A stretch of DNA of 64,000 bases, taken from Nocardia vulneris (GTDB taxonomy: Bacteria > Actinomycetota > Actinomycetes > Mycobacteriales > Mycobacteriaceae). The DNA lies in contig NZ_BDCI01000036.1 in NCBI RefSeq assembly GCF_001613425.1, forward strand, positions 124,001 through 188,000, given 5' to 3'. The notes under the pieces are model-generated. The model saw only the letters and a program-made list of their open reading frames with translations, did not search any database and was not told where the DNA came from. Below are positions 8,115-17,258 of this stretch, piece by piece. Position numbers and translations under genes: made by a program. Positions within the stretch are counted from its first letter, which is position 1. Every line of letters begins with the position of its first letter.

Positions 8115-8846
8115 TCAGTGGTTCAGGGCGGCGACGACGAACATCAGGGCGGCGCCGAGAACGGTGCAGGCCAGGGTGAGGCGGGAGGGGTGTTCGGCGT
8201 GGGCCTCGGGGAGGATGTCGGCGGTGGCGAGGTAGAGCAGGAAACCGCCGAAGTAGCCGAGATAGAGGCCGACCATGCCCTCGGGCACATGGATGAGCGT
8301 GCCGACCACGGCGCCGATCACCGGTGCGACGGCGTCCAGCCCGAGCAGGGTGAGGGCGCGTTTGCGGGCGTTGCCGTAGAGCGTCGAGATGGTGAAAGTG
8401 TTGAAACCGTCCGCGAAATCGTGCGAGATGACGGCGATGGCCACGGCCGCGCCGACGGTGGCGCCCGCCTGGAAGCCGAGCCCGATCCCGAGCCCGTCCA
8501 AGAAGCTGTGGAAGATCAGGCCGGCCGCGGCGAGCACGCCGACCGACTCGAAACCGTGTGTGTGCGTGCCGAATTCCTGTTCGTGGCCGGTATGGATGGC
8601 CACGGCGCGTTCGATGACGTGGATGGTGAGGAAGCCGCCGACGGCGGCGATCAGCACGGCGGGCACGCCGAGCACATCCTGCGCGGATTGTTCCAGGGCC
8701 TCGGGGATCAGATCGAAGAACACCACGCCGAGCATCACGCCCGCGGCGAGTCCGAGCACCAGGTGCCTGCGGTCGCCGATGCGGACCGCAACGAATCCGC
8801 CGACCAGCGTGGAGCACATGGACACCAGCGCCAGCAGAATCGCCAT
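8115..8846 (-). CDS. ZIP-family divalent metal transporter
   Basis: A 243-residue membrane protein of the ZIP family (ZupT/GufA-like), expected to import zinc, iron or manganese. About eight hydrophobic segments are visible. The two metal-path helices carry HSFLDG (His113) and SHDFADG (His142, Asp143, Asp146). A His-rich cytoplasmic loop (HTGHEQEFGTHTHG, about 85-98) lies between TM3 and TM4, as in the family. The start at 8846 gives a membrane helix at once; an upstream in-frame start at 8885 would add 13 residues and has GGAG too close to it. The gene is convergent with the metE-like gene. A link between metal supply and the altered MetE is only speculation. Confidence 0.85.
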   Translation of the reverse strand: MAILLALVSMCSTLVGGFVAVRIGDRRHLVLGLAAGVMLGVVFFDLIPEALEQSAQDVLGVPAVLIAAVGGFLTIHVIERAVAIHTGHEQEFGTHTHGFESVGVLAAAGLIFHSFLDGLGIGLGFQAGATVGAAVAIAVISHDFADGFNTFTISTLYGNARKRALTLLGLDAVAPVIGAVVGTLIHVPEGMVGLYLGYFGGFLLYLATADILPEAHAEHPSRLTLACTVLGAALMFVVAALNH

Positions 8847-8982
8847 CGCACCAGCATGGGTGATCGGTCGCGGCGCGCCCGGCATCTCCGATCGGCGAGT
8901 TCGTCACCCGGACCGACCAGCACGTTCGGTGGCGGCGCGGACCGCCGACCCGCCTGCTCGGGCCCCCGGGTTCGGCGCGTGA

Positions 8983-10212
8983 CTACGCGCCTTTCGCGCG
9001 ATCGGTGCCGGTGAAACGGATGGTCAACTGCCGAGCCCACTTTCGGTGCGGCTTGGGCGGCGGCGGTGGCAGCGGCGCGTCCAGGTCGACATCGGTCTGC
9101 ACTTCGTAGCGCCGGATGTAGGCCCCGGCGAAAGCCTGGACGGTGGCGGTGACCGGAATGGCGAGCAGCGCACCGGTCGCGCCGAGCAGGGCGGCGCCCG
9201 CCAGCACCGCGCCGAAGGCGACGGCCGGATGCATGTCCAGCGTGGTCGCGGTGATTCTCGGTTGCAGCACATAATTCTCGAACTGCTGATACAGGACGAT
9301 GAAGCCGAGGATCCACAGCGCGTCCGACGGTCCGTGCACCAGCGCCACGATGACCGGTAACGCGCCCGCGAGGTAGGTGCCGACGGTCGGGATGAACTGC
9401 GACACCACGCCCACCCACAGCGCGAGCGCGAACGCCGAGGGCACGTCGAGCACCCGCAACGCCACGTAGTGCGCCAAAGTCGAAGCGAGCGCGAGCAATC
9501 CGCGCGAATAGATGTAGCCGCCGGTCTTCTGCACGGCGATATCCCAGGCGCGCAGCACATGCAGCTGCTTGCGCGGCGGCAGCAGTGAGCACACGGCATT
9601 GCGGAACCGGGGGCCGTCGGCGGCGAAGTAGTACGTGAACAGCAGCACCCCGAGCGACTGGAACACCACGCTGACCGCTTTCGTGCTGATGTCCCAGGCG
9701 TTTCCGGCCGCGCCCTCTAGGTACTTGCTCCAGTTGCTGGTGTACTTCTCGAGGTCGGTGCCGGATATGTGCGTGTTGAAGGTGCGGTTGACCCAGTCGA
9801 TGCCTTGATCGGCGTATTCCGGCGCGTTGTTGACCAGGGTGGTGATCTGGTCGATCAGCAGCGAGCCGAGCGTCCAGAAGAACGCGACGACCACCGAGAT
9901 CAGGACGAGAAAGACCACTCCGGTGGCGAGCCCGCGTTTCATGCCGCGGCGCGCGAGCCAGTTCACCGCGGGCTCGATGGCGAAGGCGAGGAACAGCGAG
10001 ACCAGCACGATGGTGAGCAACCCTTGCAGCCGGGTCAGCGCCCAGAACCCCGCGAAGAGTCCGGCGACCGTGGCCGCGGCGAGCAGGAACGCGCGCAGCA
10101 GCCACGGCGGCGGCGCGGACGTCATCTCCGCGGTGACCACGGCCTCGCCGGGCGCTACCGGTACCGGCGCGTCCGTGGGCGCTGGCGCGTTGTCGTCTTC
10201 TTCCGAGGCCAC
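8983..10212 (-). CDS. AI-2E family permease
   Basis: A 409-residue membrane protein of the AI-2E/YdiK/PerM family (PF01594). A Pro/Ala-rich acidic N-terminal tail of about 35 residues is followed by two to three helices (around 38-110), a long extracytoplasmic helical region with the family-typical amphipathic pattern (about 110-180), and five further helices ending near 370. The motif FIPTVGTYLAGALPVIVAL is characteristic. The last 30 residues are Pro-rich and basic. Members export small molecules or ions (AI-2, indole or Na+/H+ in different species), so the substrate is unknown. It is separated by 98 bases from the ZIP gene start, with the same orientation. Confidence 0.85.
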   Translation of the reverse strand: MASEEDDNAPAPTDAPVPVAPGEAVVTAEMTSAPPPWLLRAFLLAAATVAGLFAGFWALTRLQGLLTIVLVSLFLAFAIEPAVNWLARRGMKRGLATGVVFLVLISVVVAFFWTLGSLLIDQITTLVNNAPEYADQGIDWVNRTFNTHISGTDLEKYTSNWSKYLEGAAGNAWDISTKAVSVVFQSLGVLLFTYYFAADGPRFRNAVCSLLPPRKQLHVLRAWDIAVQKTGGYIYSRGLLALASTLAHYVALRVLDVPSAFALALWVGVVSQFIPTVGTYLAGALPVIVALVHGPSDALWILGFIVLYQQFENYVLQPRITATTLDMHPAVAFGAVLAGAALLGATGALLAIPVTATVQAFAGAYIRRYEVQTDVDLDAPLPPPPPKPHRKWARQLTIRFTGTDRAKGA

Positions 10213-10275
10213 ATCGCAAACGTACCCATATCGGCCCGTCTCACCGCGTTATCGCCGGGGTGGATACCTGGCGGC

Positions 10276-11328
10276 TCACATGGTCGAGACGTCGATGACG
10301 AAGCGGTACCGGACGTCGCTGGCCACCACCCGGTCGTAGGCCCCGTCGATCTCGTCGGCGGAGATCACCTCGATCTCCGCGCCGATGCCGTGCGAGGCGC
10401 AGAAGTCCAGCATCTCCTGGGTCTGCGCGATACCGCCGATCATCGAGCCGGCCAGCGAACGGCGCAGTCCGGTGATGGTGAACGGCTTGATGCTCATCGG
10501 GTTTTCCGGCAGGCCGAGGATCACCAGCGTGCCGTCGAGCTTCAGCATCTTCAGGTAGGAGTCGATCGGCAGGTCCGCCGAGACGGTGTTGAGGATCAGG
10601 TCGAACTGGTTGCGCAGGTCGCGGAAGGTCTGCTTGTCGCTGGTGGCGTAGTAGTGGCTCGCGCCGAACAGCTTGCCGTCCTCCTGCTTGCTCAGCGAGT
10701 GGCTGAGCACAGTGACCTCGGCGCCGAGCGCCGCGGCGAGCTTCACCCCGACATGCCCGATCCCGCCCATGCCGATGATGGCCACCTTCTTGCCAGGCCC
10801 GGCGTTCCAGTGCCGCAGCGGCGCGAACAGGGTGACGCCCGCGCAGAGCAGCGGGGCCGCCGCGTCGAGCCCGATGCCCTCGGGAATGCGGACGACGAAG
10901 TTCTCGGTCACCACGATCTGAGTGGAGTAGCCCCCGAGGGTGTAACCGCCGGGCTGCACCGACTCCTCGACAGGCGTGTTGTAGGTCATGGTGGCGCCGC
11001 GGACGCAGTACTGCTCCTCGTCGGCCAGGCAGGGTCCGCAGACTCCGCACGAGTCGACCATGCAGCCGACCCCCACGCGATCGCCCACCTGGTATTTGTG
11101 CACCGCGGAGCCGACCGCGGCGACCAGGCCCGCGATCTCGTGGCCGGGCACGCAGGGATACTTCGCGCCGCCCCACTCGTCGCGCGCGGTGTGGATATCG
11201 GAGTGGCAGATGCCCGCGTATTTGATGTCGATCAGCACATCGTGCGGGCCCAGCTCCCGGCGTTCGATGGTCTTCTTCTCGAACGAGCCATCGGGTGCGG
11301 ATATCGCGTATGCGGCTGCTGTCGTCAT
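10276..11328 (-). CDS. Zinc-dependent NADP alcohol dehydrogenase (AdhC-like)
   Basis: A 350-residue medium-chain dehydrogenase of the cinnamyl-alcohol dehydrogenase/AdhC type (compare M. tuberculosis AdhC, 346 residues, from memory). Catalytic zinc ligands are visible in GICHSD (Cys41) and GHE (His63, Glu64). Structural zinc ligands are Cys94, Cys97, Cys100 and Cys108. The dinucleotide-binding motif GMGGIGHVG is in the second domain. It should reduce aldehydes with NADPH or oxidise alcohols. The start MTTAAAYAIS is chosen by family length, although no strong Shine-Dalgarno is seen; an upstream extension to 11445 would be non-homologous. It is divergent from the HtrA-like protease. Confidence 0.9.
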   Translation of the reverse strand: MTTAAAYAISAPDGSFEKKTIERRELGPHDVLIDIKYAGICHSDIHTARDEWGGAKYPCVPGHEIAGLVAAVGSAVHKYQVGDRVGVGCMVDSCGVCGPCLADEEQYCVRGATMTYNTPVEESVQPGGYTLGGYSTQIVVTENFVVRIPEGIGLDAAAPLLCAGVTLFAPLRHWNAGPGKKVAIIGMGGIGHVGVKLAAALGAEVTVLSHSLSKQEDGKLFGASHYYATSDKQTFRDLRNQFDLILNTVSADLPIDSYLKMLKLDGTLVILGLPENPMSIKPFTITGLRRSLAGSMIGGIAQTQEMLDFCASHGIGAEIEVISADEIDGAYDRVVASDVRYRFVIDVSTM

Positions 11329-11476
11329 GCATACATGCCTACCGTCGCATGCGCCCGGTTGCCAACCATGACAGGTAAACAGTTCGGTACACGGCGGCTC
11401 GCAGAGTCGTCGATAGCCCCCGGACATGATCATCGCCAGCCACAATGGAATGCGCAGGTGGACCGAGCGGAGAGCG

Positions 11477-12565
11477 ATGAGCGAACAACGGTATGGGGGC
11501 CGCGCGCTGGTGACGATCGTCGCCGCGCTGCTCGCCGTGGCCGGATTCCTCGGCTATCGAGGCGAACTGCCCGGCTGGCCGCCGGGAACGGCCGAGATCG
11601 CCGCGCCGGTCGAGCTACCACCGCCCCCACCGCTCGATCCGGTCGCGGTCGCCGCCGCCGTCGACCCGGCGCTGGTCGACATCAGCGCGTCGATGCGGCC
11701 GTTCGGGCTCGGCGCGGCCGGGTCGGGCATCGTGCTCACCGCCGACGGCCAGGTGCTGACCAGTCATCACGTGGTCAAGGGCGCCGACACGGTGACGGCG
11801 ACCGTTGTCGGCAACGGCCGCACCTACGACGCGGTGGTGCTCGGTTACGACGCCGCCGCCGATATCGCGCTGCTCGCGCTGTCCGGCGCCGCCGACCTGG
11901 CGACGGCCCGCATCGGCAACTCGGCCGAATTGCACGTGCGCGACGAGGTATTGGCGATCGGCAACGCGGGCGGCATCGGTGGCACGCCGACCGCGATCCA
12001 GGGGTCGCTCACCGATCTGGACAGCACCATCGTCGCGCTCAACTCCGCCGACCTGTCCCGCAAGCCGCTCACCGGCATGCTCGAGGTGGCCGCCGCGGTG
12101 AGTTCCGGGCAATCCGGCGGCGCGCTGGCCGACCGTCAGGGTGCGGTGGTCGGGGTGATCGCGGCCGCCTCGGGTGATCCGGCGCGGGCCGGGGGCCGGC
12201 CGCCGAACGGGTACGCGGTGCCGATCGACACCGCGATGCAGGTGGTGCGGCAGATCCGGTCCGGCGTGCCCACCGACACCGTGCACATCGGGCCGACCGC
12301 GACCCTCGGCGTGCTGACCTCCGACGCGAAACCCGTTGGGGCACGGATCGATCTGGCCATCTACGGGCTGCCCGCCTACGCGGCCGGACTGACCCACGGC
12401 GAGGTGATCACCTCGGTGGACGGTCGCGCGATCACCTCGGCCCGCGCCCTGCACTCGGCGATCAACGTGCGCAAACCCGACGACGCGATCCAGCTCGACG
12501 TGACCGACACCGGCGGCAACCGCCGCACGGTGACCGTCGTGCTCGCCCGCGGCACGCCCAACTAG
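11477..12565 (+). CDS. HtrA-like membrane-anchored serine protease with PDZ domain
   Basis: A 362-residue trypsin-like protease with one N-terminal transmembrane helix (about 10-27), a Pro-rich linker (47-54), the protease domain and a C-terminal PDZ domain (about 275-360). The triad is readable: His98 in TSHHVV, Asp129 in AADIALL and Ser213 in SSGQSGGAL. The usual GNSGGP box is GQSGGA, a modest deviation. It would act on the outer face of the membrane in envelope protein quality control. The ATG at 11477 is preferred because GGAGAG precedes it; an in-frame start exists at 11426. Its 3' end overlaps the convergent VKOR gene by 4 bp. Confidence 0.85.
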   Translation: MSEQRYGGRALVTIVAALLAVAGFLGYRGELPGWPPGTAEIAAPVELPPPPPLDPVAVAAAVDPALVDISASMRPFGLGAAGSGIVLTADGQVLTSHHVVKGADTVTATVVGNGRTYDAVVLGYDAAADIALLALSGAADLATARIGNSAELHVRDEVLAIGNAGGIGGTPTAIQGSLTDLDSTIVALNSADLSRKPLTGMLEVAAAVSSGQSGGALADRQGAVVGVIAAASGDPARAGGRPPNGYAVPIDTAMQVVRQIRSGVPTDTVHIGPTATLGVLTSDAKPVGARIDLAIYGLPAYAAGLTHGEVITSVDGRAITSARALHSAINVRKPDDAIQLDVTDTGGNRRTVTVVLARGTPN

Positions 12566-13128
12566 AACAGCGACAGCCAGTAGTCCTGGAAGCGCAGGAA
12601 GATCAGCAGCAGCACCACCGCGTAGAACAGCGCGACGATGGTCCACCGCCACTCCGCGAGCACCCGCAGCGGACCACGCGACCCGCCCCAGAGCTGATCG
12701 GTGACCACCGCGAGCAGCGGGGTGATGATCGCCCACACCACCATGCAGTACGGGCAGAGCGCGTTGATCCGGTACAGGCTCTGGAAGATCAGCCAGCAGA
12801 TGAAGCCGACGCCGAGCAGCGTGCCCAGCCACAGCCCGCCCCAGATCCAGCGCGGCAACCCCACCCCGGCCACCGACAGCACCCCGAAGGTGACCACCAC
12901 CGAGAAGGCCGCGATGCCGATGATCGGGTTGGGGAACCCGAACACCGCGGCCTGGTCGGTCACCATCACCGAGCCACAGGACAGGATCGGGTTGATGCTG
13001 CACGACGGGGTGTAACCCGGTTCGGTGAACAGCTTGAACCGTTCGATGGTCAGTGCCATCGAGGCCAGCCAGCCGGCCAGCCCGCCGAGCAGCAGTACCC
13101 AGGCGGCCCGGGGCGGGGCGGTGATCAC
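12562..13128 (-). CDS. Vitamin K epoxide reductase family protein (DsbB-like)
   Basis: A 188-residue membrane protein of the bacterial VKOR family, which reoxidises a DsbA-like partner and passes electrons to menaquinone. It has four to five hydrophobic segments. The loop cysteines are Cys43 and Cys51 (SCSINPILSC), and the active CxxC is Cys125-Pro-Tyr-Cys128 at the end of a helix. The start GTG overlaps the stop of the upstream thioredoxin-fold gene by 4 bp, so the two are co-translated. Mycobacteria have the same pair (Rv2968c/Rv2969c). Together they form disulfide bonds in secreted proteins. Confidence 0.93.
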   Translation of the reverse strand: MITAPPRAAWVLLLGGLAGWLASMALTIERFKLFTEPGYTPSCSINPILSCGSVMVTDQAAVFGFPNPIIGIAAFSVVVTFGVLSVAGVGLPRWIWGGLWLGTLLGVGFICWLIFQSLYRINALCPYCMVVWAIITPLLAVVTDQLWGGSRGPLRVLAEWRWTIVALFYAVVLLLIFLRFQDYWLSLF

Positions 13129-13901
13129 TGCGCCGCGGCGGCGGCGATCACAGGACCGAGACCGCCGGGCCCGAAGATCTCCTGGCTCGACTCGACCTGC
13201 TTGCCGTTGACGAACACCGACGGCGTCGACTTGATGCCGCTCTTCAGCACGTCATCGGTGCGGGCCTGGATGTACTTGTCGTACTTCACATCCGTAATGC
13301 AGTTCGCCACCGCGTCGGGGTAGCCCGCGTCCTTGGCGATCTGGACCAGCTTGTCGTTGGGCAGGCCCGCGCCACCCTCCGGCGGCTGCTGGGCGAACAT
13401 CGAGGACACCCAGGCCTGGTACTTGGTCGGGTCCGCCTCGGCCACGCAGTACGAGGCGTTCGCCGCGCGGGTCGAGTACCGGGTGGTCGACGCCTTGTCC
13501 AGGAACGCGATCACGTCGTATTCGACCGCGGCCGTGCCGTTGTTCACCGCGTCGGCGAGCACCTGGGCGTTCGCGCCCTCGAAGCCCTTGCACGCGGGGC
13601 ACTGCAGGTCGGCGACGACCCGCACGGTGACCTTCGCGTTCGGCTTGCCGATGCGCACCGCCCCGTTGTCGGTGATGGTGCCGGTGACCCCGTCCGGGGA
13701 GGTGTTGGCGGCCGCCGGAATCGAGGGGGTGGGGCCGGGATCGTCCTTGCGGGCCTTCTTCACCGCGACACCGATGCCGATCGCGGCGATCAGGCCGATC
13801 AGCACGGCGGCCACGGCCACCTGGATGAAGATCTTGCGGTTGCGGTCGGCGCGATTCGCCGCCAGCAACGGATTCTTCTTCCCACCCGGGTTCTTGCTCA
13901 C
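13125..13901 (-). CDS. DsbA-like membrane-anchored thioredoxin-fold oxidoreductase
   Basis: A 258-residue protein with a basic N-terminal tail, one transmembrane helix (about 24-46), and an extracytoplasmic DsbA-type domain (PF13462). The active site is CPAC at 101-104, and the cis-Pro loop is STPSVFVNGK near residue 225. A second cysteine pair (SYCVAEADP and ANCITD) fits the mycobacterial DsbA fold. The GTG at 13901 is chosen because it gives the family N-terminus. The frame stays open far upstream, but that stretch is antisense to the neighbouring gene. It is the partner of the downstream VKOR and introduces disulfides into exported proteins. Confidence 0.9.
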   Translation of the reverse strand: MSKNPGGKKNPLLAANRADRNRKIFIQVAVAAVLIGLIAAIGIGVAVKKARKDDPGPTPSIPAAANTSPDGVTGTITDNGAVRIGKPNAKVTVRVVADLQCPACKGFEGANAQVLADAVNNGTAAVEYDVIAFLDKASTTRYSTRAANASYCVAEADPTKYQAWVSSMFAQQPPEGGAGLPNDKLVQIAKDAGYPDAVANCITDVKYDKYIQARTDDVLKSGIKSTPSVFVNGKQVESSQEIFGPGGLGPVIAAAAAQ

Positions 13902-14093
13902 CGTGCGTTCACCACGCCTTTCGCTCGACTGCCGGTACCTGCCGCCACGATGGTAGAGCGCGAACTCGTCCCCGTGTGGTCGGGCCACGGCCCACATCAT
14001 CGTGAACGAACCTGAGAGATTCCGAAATATCGGGCACTGGCGACGCCGAAAAATCCGTGTGGGTATTCCGGAGTTCCGGTCGAGAATGGTGGG

Positions 14094-14954
14094 ATGACTG
14101 CTCTCGGTGCTGTGTTTCGACCGCAAAATCCGCCGGAACGGCTGCGTGCCGTCACCCGGGTCGCCGAGGAATCGGGGCTCGAACAACTGTGGCTGTGGGA
14201 GGACTGTTTCTTCGAGAGCGGTATCGCCAGTGCGGCGGCCGCCCTCGCGTGGACCGAGCGGCTGCACGTCGGCATCGGGCTGCTGCCGGTGCCGCTGCGC
14301 AATGTCGCGTTGACCGCGATGGAAGCCGCGACGCTGCACCGGCTGTTTCCCGATCGGGTGCTGCTCGGCGTCGGGCACGGCGTGCTGGACTGGATGGGGC
14401 AGGTGGGCGCGCGGGTCGAGTCGCCGGTGACGTTGCTGGCCGAGTACCTGGACGCGCTGCGCGCCCTGCTCGCGGGCAAGCGGGTCACCACCTCGGGACG
14501 TTATGTCCAGCTCGAGGATGTGGCCCTGGACTGGCCGCCCCTGGCACCGCCGCGCATCTACGCGGGGGCCAGGGGCCCGCGCTCGATCCGGCTGTGCGGG
14601 TCGCATGCCGATGGGACGCTGCTGGATTCGATCGCGGGCCCGGACAGCGTGCGGGCCGCGCGCGCGTTGATCGAGGAGGGCCGGGCCGCGGCGGGCCGCA
14701 CCGACCGGCATGTGGTGGTGGCGAATCTGCTCGCGGTGACCGGCCCGGACGCGGCGGCCCGGCTCGCGCACGTCCACGCCACCACGACACCGCCGCTGGC
14801 CGGTGTCGCCGGTGACGCGCAGGCGGTCGCGGACGCGGTCCGCGCGCTGGCCGCGGCGGGCGCCGACACCGTGGTGATCCAGCCGACCGGGGACGAGCCG
14901 GATCCCGAAGGCTTCGTTCGCTTTGTCGCCGAACAGGTTCGGCCGCTCATCTAG
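14094..14954 (+). CDS. LLM-class flavin-dependent oxidoreductase
   Basis: A 286-residue member of the bacterial luciferase-like monooxygenase family, which binds FMN or, often in actinobacteria, coenzyme F420. The N-terminal TIM-barrel strand (TALGAVFRPQNPPERL), the ARVESP and GGRGPRSIRL-like region (AGARGPRSIRLC), and the C-terminal DTVVIQPTG segment support the family. The substrate cannot be inferred. It is divergent from the DsbA-like gene; about 190 bases between them must hold both promoters. The convergent PPK2 gene ends eight bases after its stop. Confidence 0.85.
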   Translation: MTALGAVFRPQNPPERLRAVTRVAEESGLEQLWLWEDCFFESGIASAAAALAWTERLHVGIGLLPVPLRNVALTAMEAATLHRLFPDRVLLGVGHGVLDWMGQVGARVESPVTLLAEYLDALRALLAGKRVTTSGRYVQLEDVALDWPPLAPPRIYAGARGPRSIRLCGSHADGTLLDSIAGPDSVRAARALIEEGRAAAGRTDRHVVVANLLAVTGPDAAARLAHVHATTTPPLAGVAGDAQAVADAVRALAAAGADTVVIQPTGDEPDPEGFVRFVAEQVRPLI

Positions 14955-14961
14955 CCGGCGG

Positions 14962-15810
14962 TCAGGCTTTGTCGAGTCGCCGCTTCTGCTCCTCGACGTC
15001 GAACTGCGCGGCAGGCCACTCGAGCTCGAGTCGCTCCAGGGCGTCGATGAGCAGTTCGGTGACGGCGAGCCGGGAGAACCATTTGCGATCGGCCGGCACC
15101 ACGTGCCACGGCGCGTACTCGGTGGACGTGCGATCCAGCATGGCCTGGTACGCCTCCTGATAGGCGGGCCAGTAGCCGCGCTCATCGATATCGGAGGGGT
15201 TGAACTTCCAGTACTTGTCCGGCCGGTCCAGCCGTTCGCGCAGCCGCTTCTTCTGCTCGTCCAAGGAGACGAACATCGCCACCTTGACCACCGTGGTGCC
15301 TTCGTCGACGAGTTCCCGCTCGAAGGCGTTGATCTCGTCGTAGCGCGGTTCCCACTCCTTTTTCGGCACCAGGTTGTGCACGCGGACCACCAGCACGTCC
15401 TCGTAGTGCGAGCGGTCGAACACCCCGAGCTGGCCGCCGCGCGGCAGTGCGTTGCGGATCCGCCACAGGTAGTGGTGGCGCTTCTCCTCCTCGGTCGGGA
15501 CGCCGAACGCGTGGTGGTCCACGCCCTGCGGATCGACCGAGCCGATCACGTGCCGGACGATGCCGCCCTTGCCCGCGGTGTCCATGCCCTGCAGCACCAG
15601 CAGCACACTGCGCAGGTCGCCGGAGCGCCCGTTGGCGTAGAGCCGCTCCTGCAGCGCGGACAGCACCGTGGTGCGTTCGGCCAGCAGGTCCAGGCCCGCG
15701 GCCTTGTCACCGGTGAAGCCCGGTGTCGCGGAGGTGTCCAGCTCGGTGATCTGCAACCCGTCGGCCTGCAGCGCTGCGGTAGCCGGGACGGACCAGCCCT
15801 TCTTAGCCAT
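14962..15810 (-). CDS. ppk2: Polyphosphate kinase 2 family protein
   Basis: A 282-residue single-domain PPK2. Such enzymes transfer phosphate between polyphosphate and nucleotides, commonly making GTP/ATP from GDP/ADP, or acting on NMPs in class II/III. Walker A GMDTAGKGG is at 75-83 (Lys81), Walker B FDRSHYEDVL at 131-140, and the lid module carries RLDRPDKYWKFNPSDIDER. The C-terminal segment PWHVVPADRKWFSRLAV is also typical. Which PPK2 class it belongs to would need phylogeny. The start MAKKGWSV fits the family. A second polyphosphate gene, ppx at 53.4 kb, lies in the same window. Confidence 0.93.
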   Translation of the reverse strand: MAKKGWSVPATAALQADGLQITELDTSATPGFTGDKAAGLDLLAERTTVLSALQERLYANGRSGDLRSVLLVLQGMDTAGKGGIVRHVIGSVDPQGVDHHAFGVPTEEEKRHHYLWRIRNALPRGGQLGVFDRSHYEDVLVVRVHNLVPKKEWEPRYDEINAFERELVDEGTTVVKVAMFVSLDEQKKRLRERLDRPDKYWKFNPSDIDERGYWPAYQEAYQAMLDRTSTEYAPWHVVPADRKWFSRLAVTELLIDALERLELEWPAAQFDVEEQKRRLDKA

Positions 15811-15864
15811 GCACTACAGCTAACCAGGTGCGCGCCGCGTGGGTCGGTGCGACGGCGCAGCGTG

Positions 15865-16602
15865 TCACCCCCGGATGTGGGCGAGCGCGACGAGTTGCGC
15901 GGCGAAATCCTCGTCCGAGACCGGGGTGAGGATGAGGTCCTGCGAGGTGGTCAGCAGGTAGCGGCCGTCGCCGGTGAAATCGAGCCAGGTGCGGTGGCGG
16001 GTGGGCGGCGACATCGGATTGTCGGGTTCGACGGTGACGGTCAGGAAGCCCCGCCCGTCGACGGGCTTGCGTAGCGTGTGCCGGAAGCGGGCGGCGCCGC
16101 GCTGGCCGTTGGTGCCGAACGGTTCGGTGCGCTCCGGGCCGAGCACCGCGTCCTGGGGTTCGCGCATGGTGCCGAGTTTTCCGGGGCGGGCCGGGCCGAT
16201 GATCTGCACCAGGCGCTCGCCCACCGCACGCGCGTGGCACATCAGCACCGTGACCTTCTCCGGGGCGGCGACCAGGATGCCCGCATGATTGTGCACCACC
16301 GCGGCGTAGACCAGGATGCGTTCGGTGTCGGTGTCGGTGCCGGAACCGTTGCGCGGCAGCGTGTTCCGTTCCCCGGACAGGGTGATGGTGGTGGCGTCAC
16401 CGCGGCCGCACAGCATGAGCGCGGCGGCCAGGTCCGGGTCGGCCTGCCGGGCGAAGCGTTGCGGCAAACGCAGTGCGGCGTATTCGGATTCGGTGCGCAC
16501 GGTGGCCGCGGGCACCATGTTGACCGGGTACGGCCTGCGATCCAGGCCCGTCTCGTTTTCCCAGACATGTGAGAACTCGTCCGGGGTCAGCACCCATTTC
16601 AC
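15865..16602 (-). CDS. ESX secretion-associated protein EspG
   Basis: A 245-residue protein with the EspG fold pattern (PF14011): WVLTPDEFSHVWENETGLDRRPYPV at the N-terminus (positions 3 to about 27), a central beta-rich core, and a C-terminal GDGRYLLTTSQD segment. EspG proteins are cytosolic chaperones that bind the tip of PE-PPE heterodimers and deliver them to type VII secretion systems. Its start overlaps the stop of the upstream PPE-like gene by 4 bp. No ecc, mycP or espI genes lie nearby, so the substrates must use an ESX machine encoded elsewhere. Confidence 0.8.
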   Translation of the reverse strand: MKWVLTPDEFSHVWENETGLDRRPYPVNMVPAATVRTESEYAALRLPQRFARQADPDLAAALMLCGRGDATTITLSGERNTLPRNGSGTDTDTERILVYAAVVHNHAGILVAAPEKVTVLMCHARAVGERLVQIIGPARPGKLGTMREPQDAVLGPERTEPFGTNGQRGAARFRHTLRKPVDGRGFLTVTVEPDNPMSPPTRHRTWLDFTGDGRYLLTTSQDLILTPVSDEDFAAQLVALAHIRG

Positions 16603-17237
16603 CGCGTGCCGCCCCCGTCGCCGGCCGGTCGCGCGCCGTCGGACGGGGCGAGGAATTGGGGCACGCAGTCGCCGGAGGCGGGCATGGTCGGCGCGTAGAC
16701 GTAGGTCATCGTGTCCCGGACATCGGCCTCGACATCGGCGGCGGCGCTGTCGTGCGCCATCCGTCGCTTGCCGCCGTAGACCGCCTCGGCGGCCGGATCG
16801 TCCAGCGGCCGATACGGTTCGGGCGGCGGGATCGCACTCCGAATGGTTTGCGCGGCATCACCGTTCAGTTCCATCAGCCGCGCCACCGCACGGCAGACGT
16901 CCTGCGCCTCGATCCCGGTGCGGACGAACTCGCGGGTGGCGCGCAGTGCGGCGTCGGCGGTGTGGCCCGACCAGCGGGCGAATTCGCGGTTGGCGGCATC
17001 GGAAAAGGCCTGGAACGCCTCGGCCAGCGCGCCGGCGTGCGCCAGCCAGGCCGCGGCGACCTGGCCGAGCGCGGCCGGGTTCAGCGGCTCGCGGACCAGC
17101 TCCCAGATCTCCTGGTGGGTATAGGAACCGAACAGCTCCCGGTCGGCCGCGTAGGCGGGATCGGTTGCGCCGGTGCGTAACCCGGCGAGCTCCTGTCGGA
17201 TGTGCTCGGCGGCGGCGCGGGCTGCGGAGTCTGCCAT
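16599..17237 (-). CDS. PPE-like/WXG100-superfamily protein, probable T7SS substrate
   Basis: A 212-residue, mostly helical protein. A helical hairpin-like stretch (about 45-130) contains ARWSGHTADAALRATREF near residue 88, which resembles the WxG turn and following helix of PPE/WXG100 proteins. The C-terminal quarter is Pro-rich and disordered. Candidate YxxxD/E secretion motifs are YTHQE (near 39) and YRPLD (near 141). It lies between a short helical protein and EspG, the gene order of PE-PPE-EspG modules. I infer it is the larger partner of a PE/PPE-like heterodimer; function outside the cell is unknown. Confidence 0.6.
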   Translation of the reverse strand: MADSAARAAAEHIRQELAGLRTGATDPAYAADRELFGSYTHQEIWELVREPLNPAALGQVAAAWLAHAGALAEAFQAFSDAANREFARWSGHTADAALRATREFVRTGIEAQDVCRAVARLMELNGDAAQTIRSAIPPPEPYRPLDDPAAEAVYGGKRRMAHDSAAADVEADVRDTMTYVYAPTMPASGDCVPQFLAPSDGARPAGDGGGTR

Positions 17238-17258
17238 CGGTTCAGTTCCCTACTGCTC

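Noticed and set aside
9769..12177. 802-codon plus-strand open frame across the AI-2E permease, AdhC and protease genes
   Set aside because: It spans three recognised genes on other frames or strands and has Arg/His/Asp-rich shadow composition.
13902..15185. Upstream extension of the DsbA-like reading frame
   Set aside because: The extension is antisense to the luciferase-like gene and to part of ppk2; the GTG at 13901 gives a normal family N-terminus.
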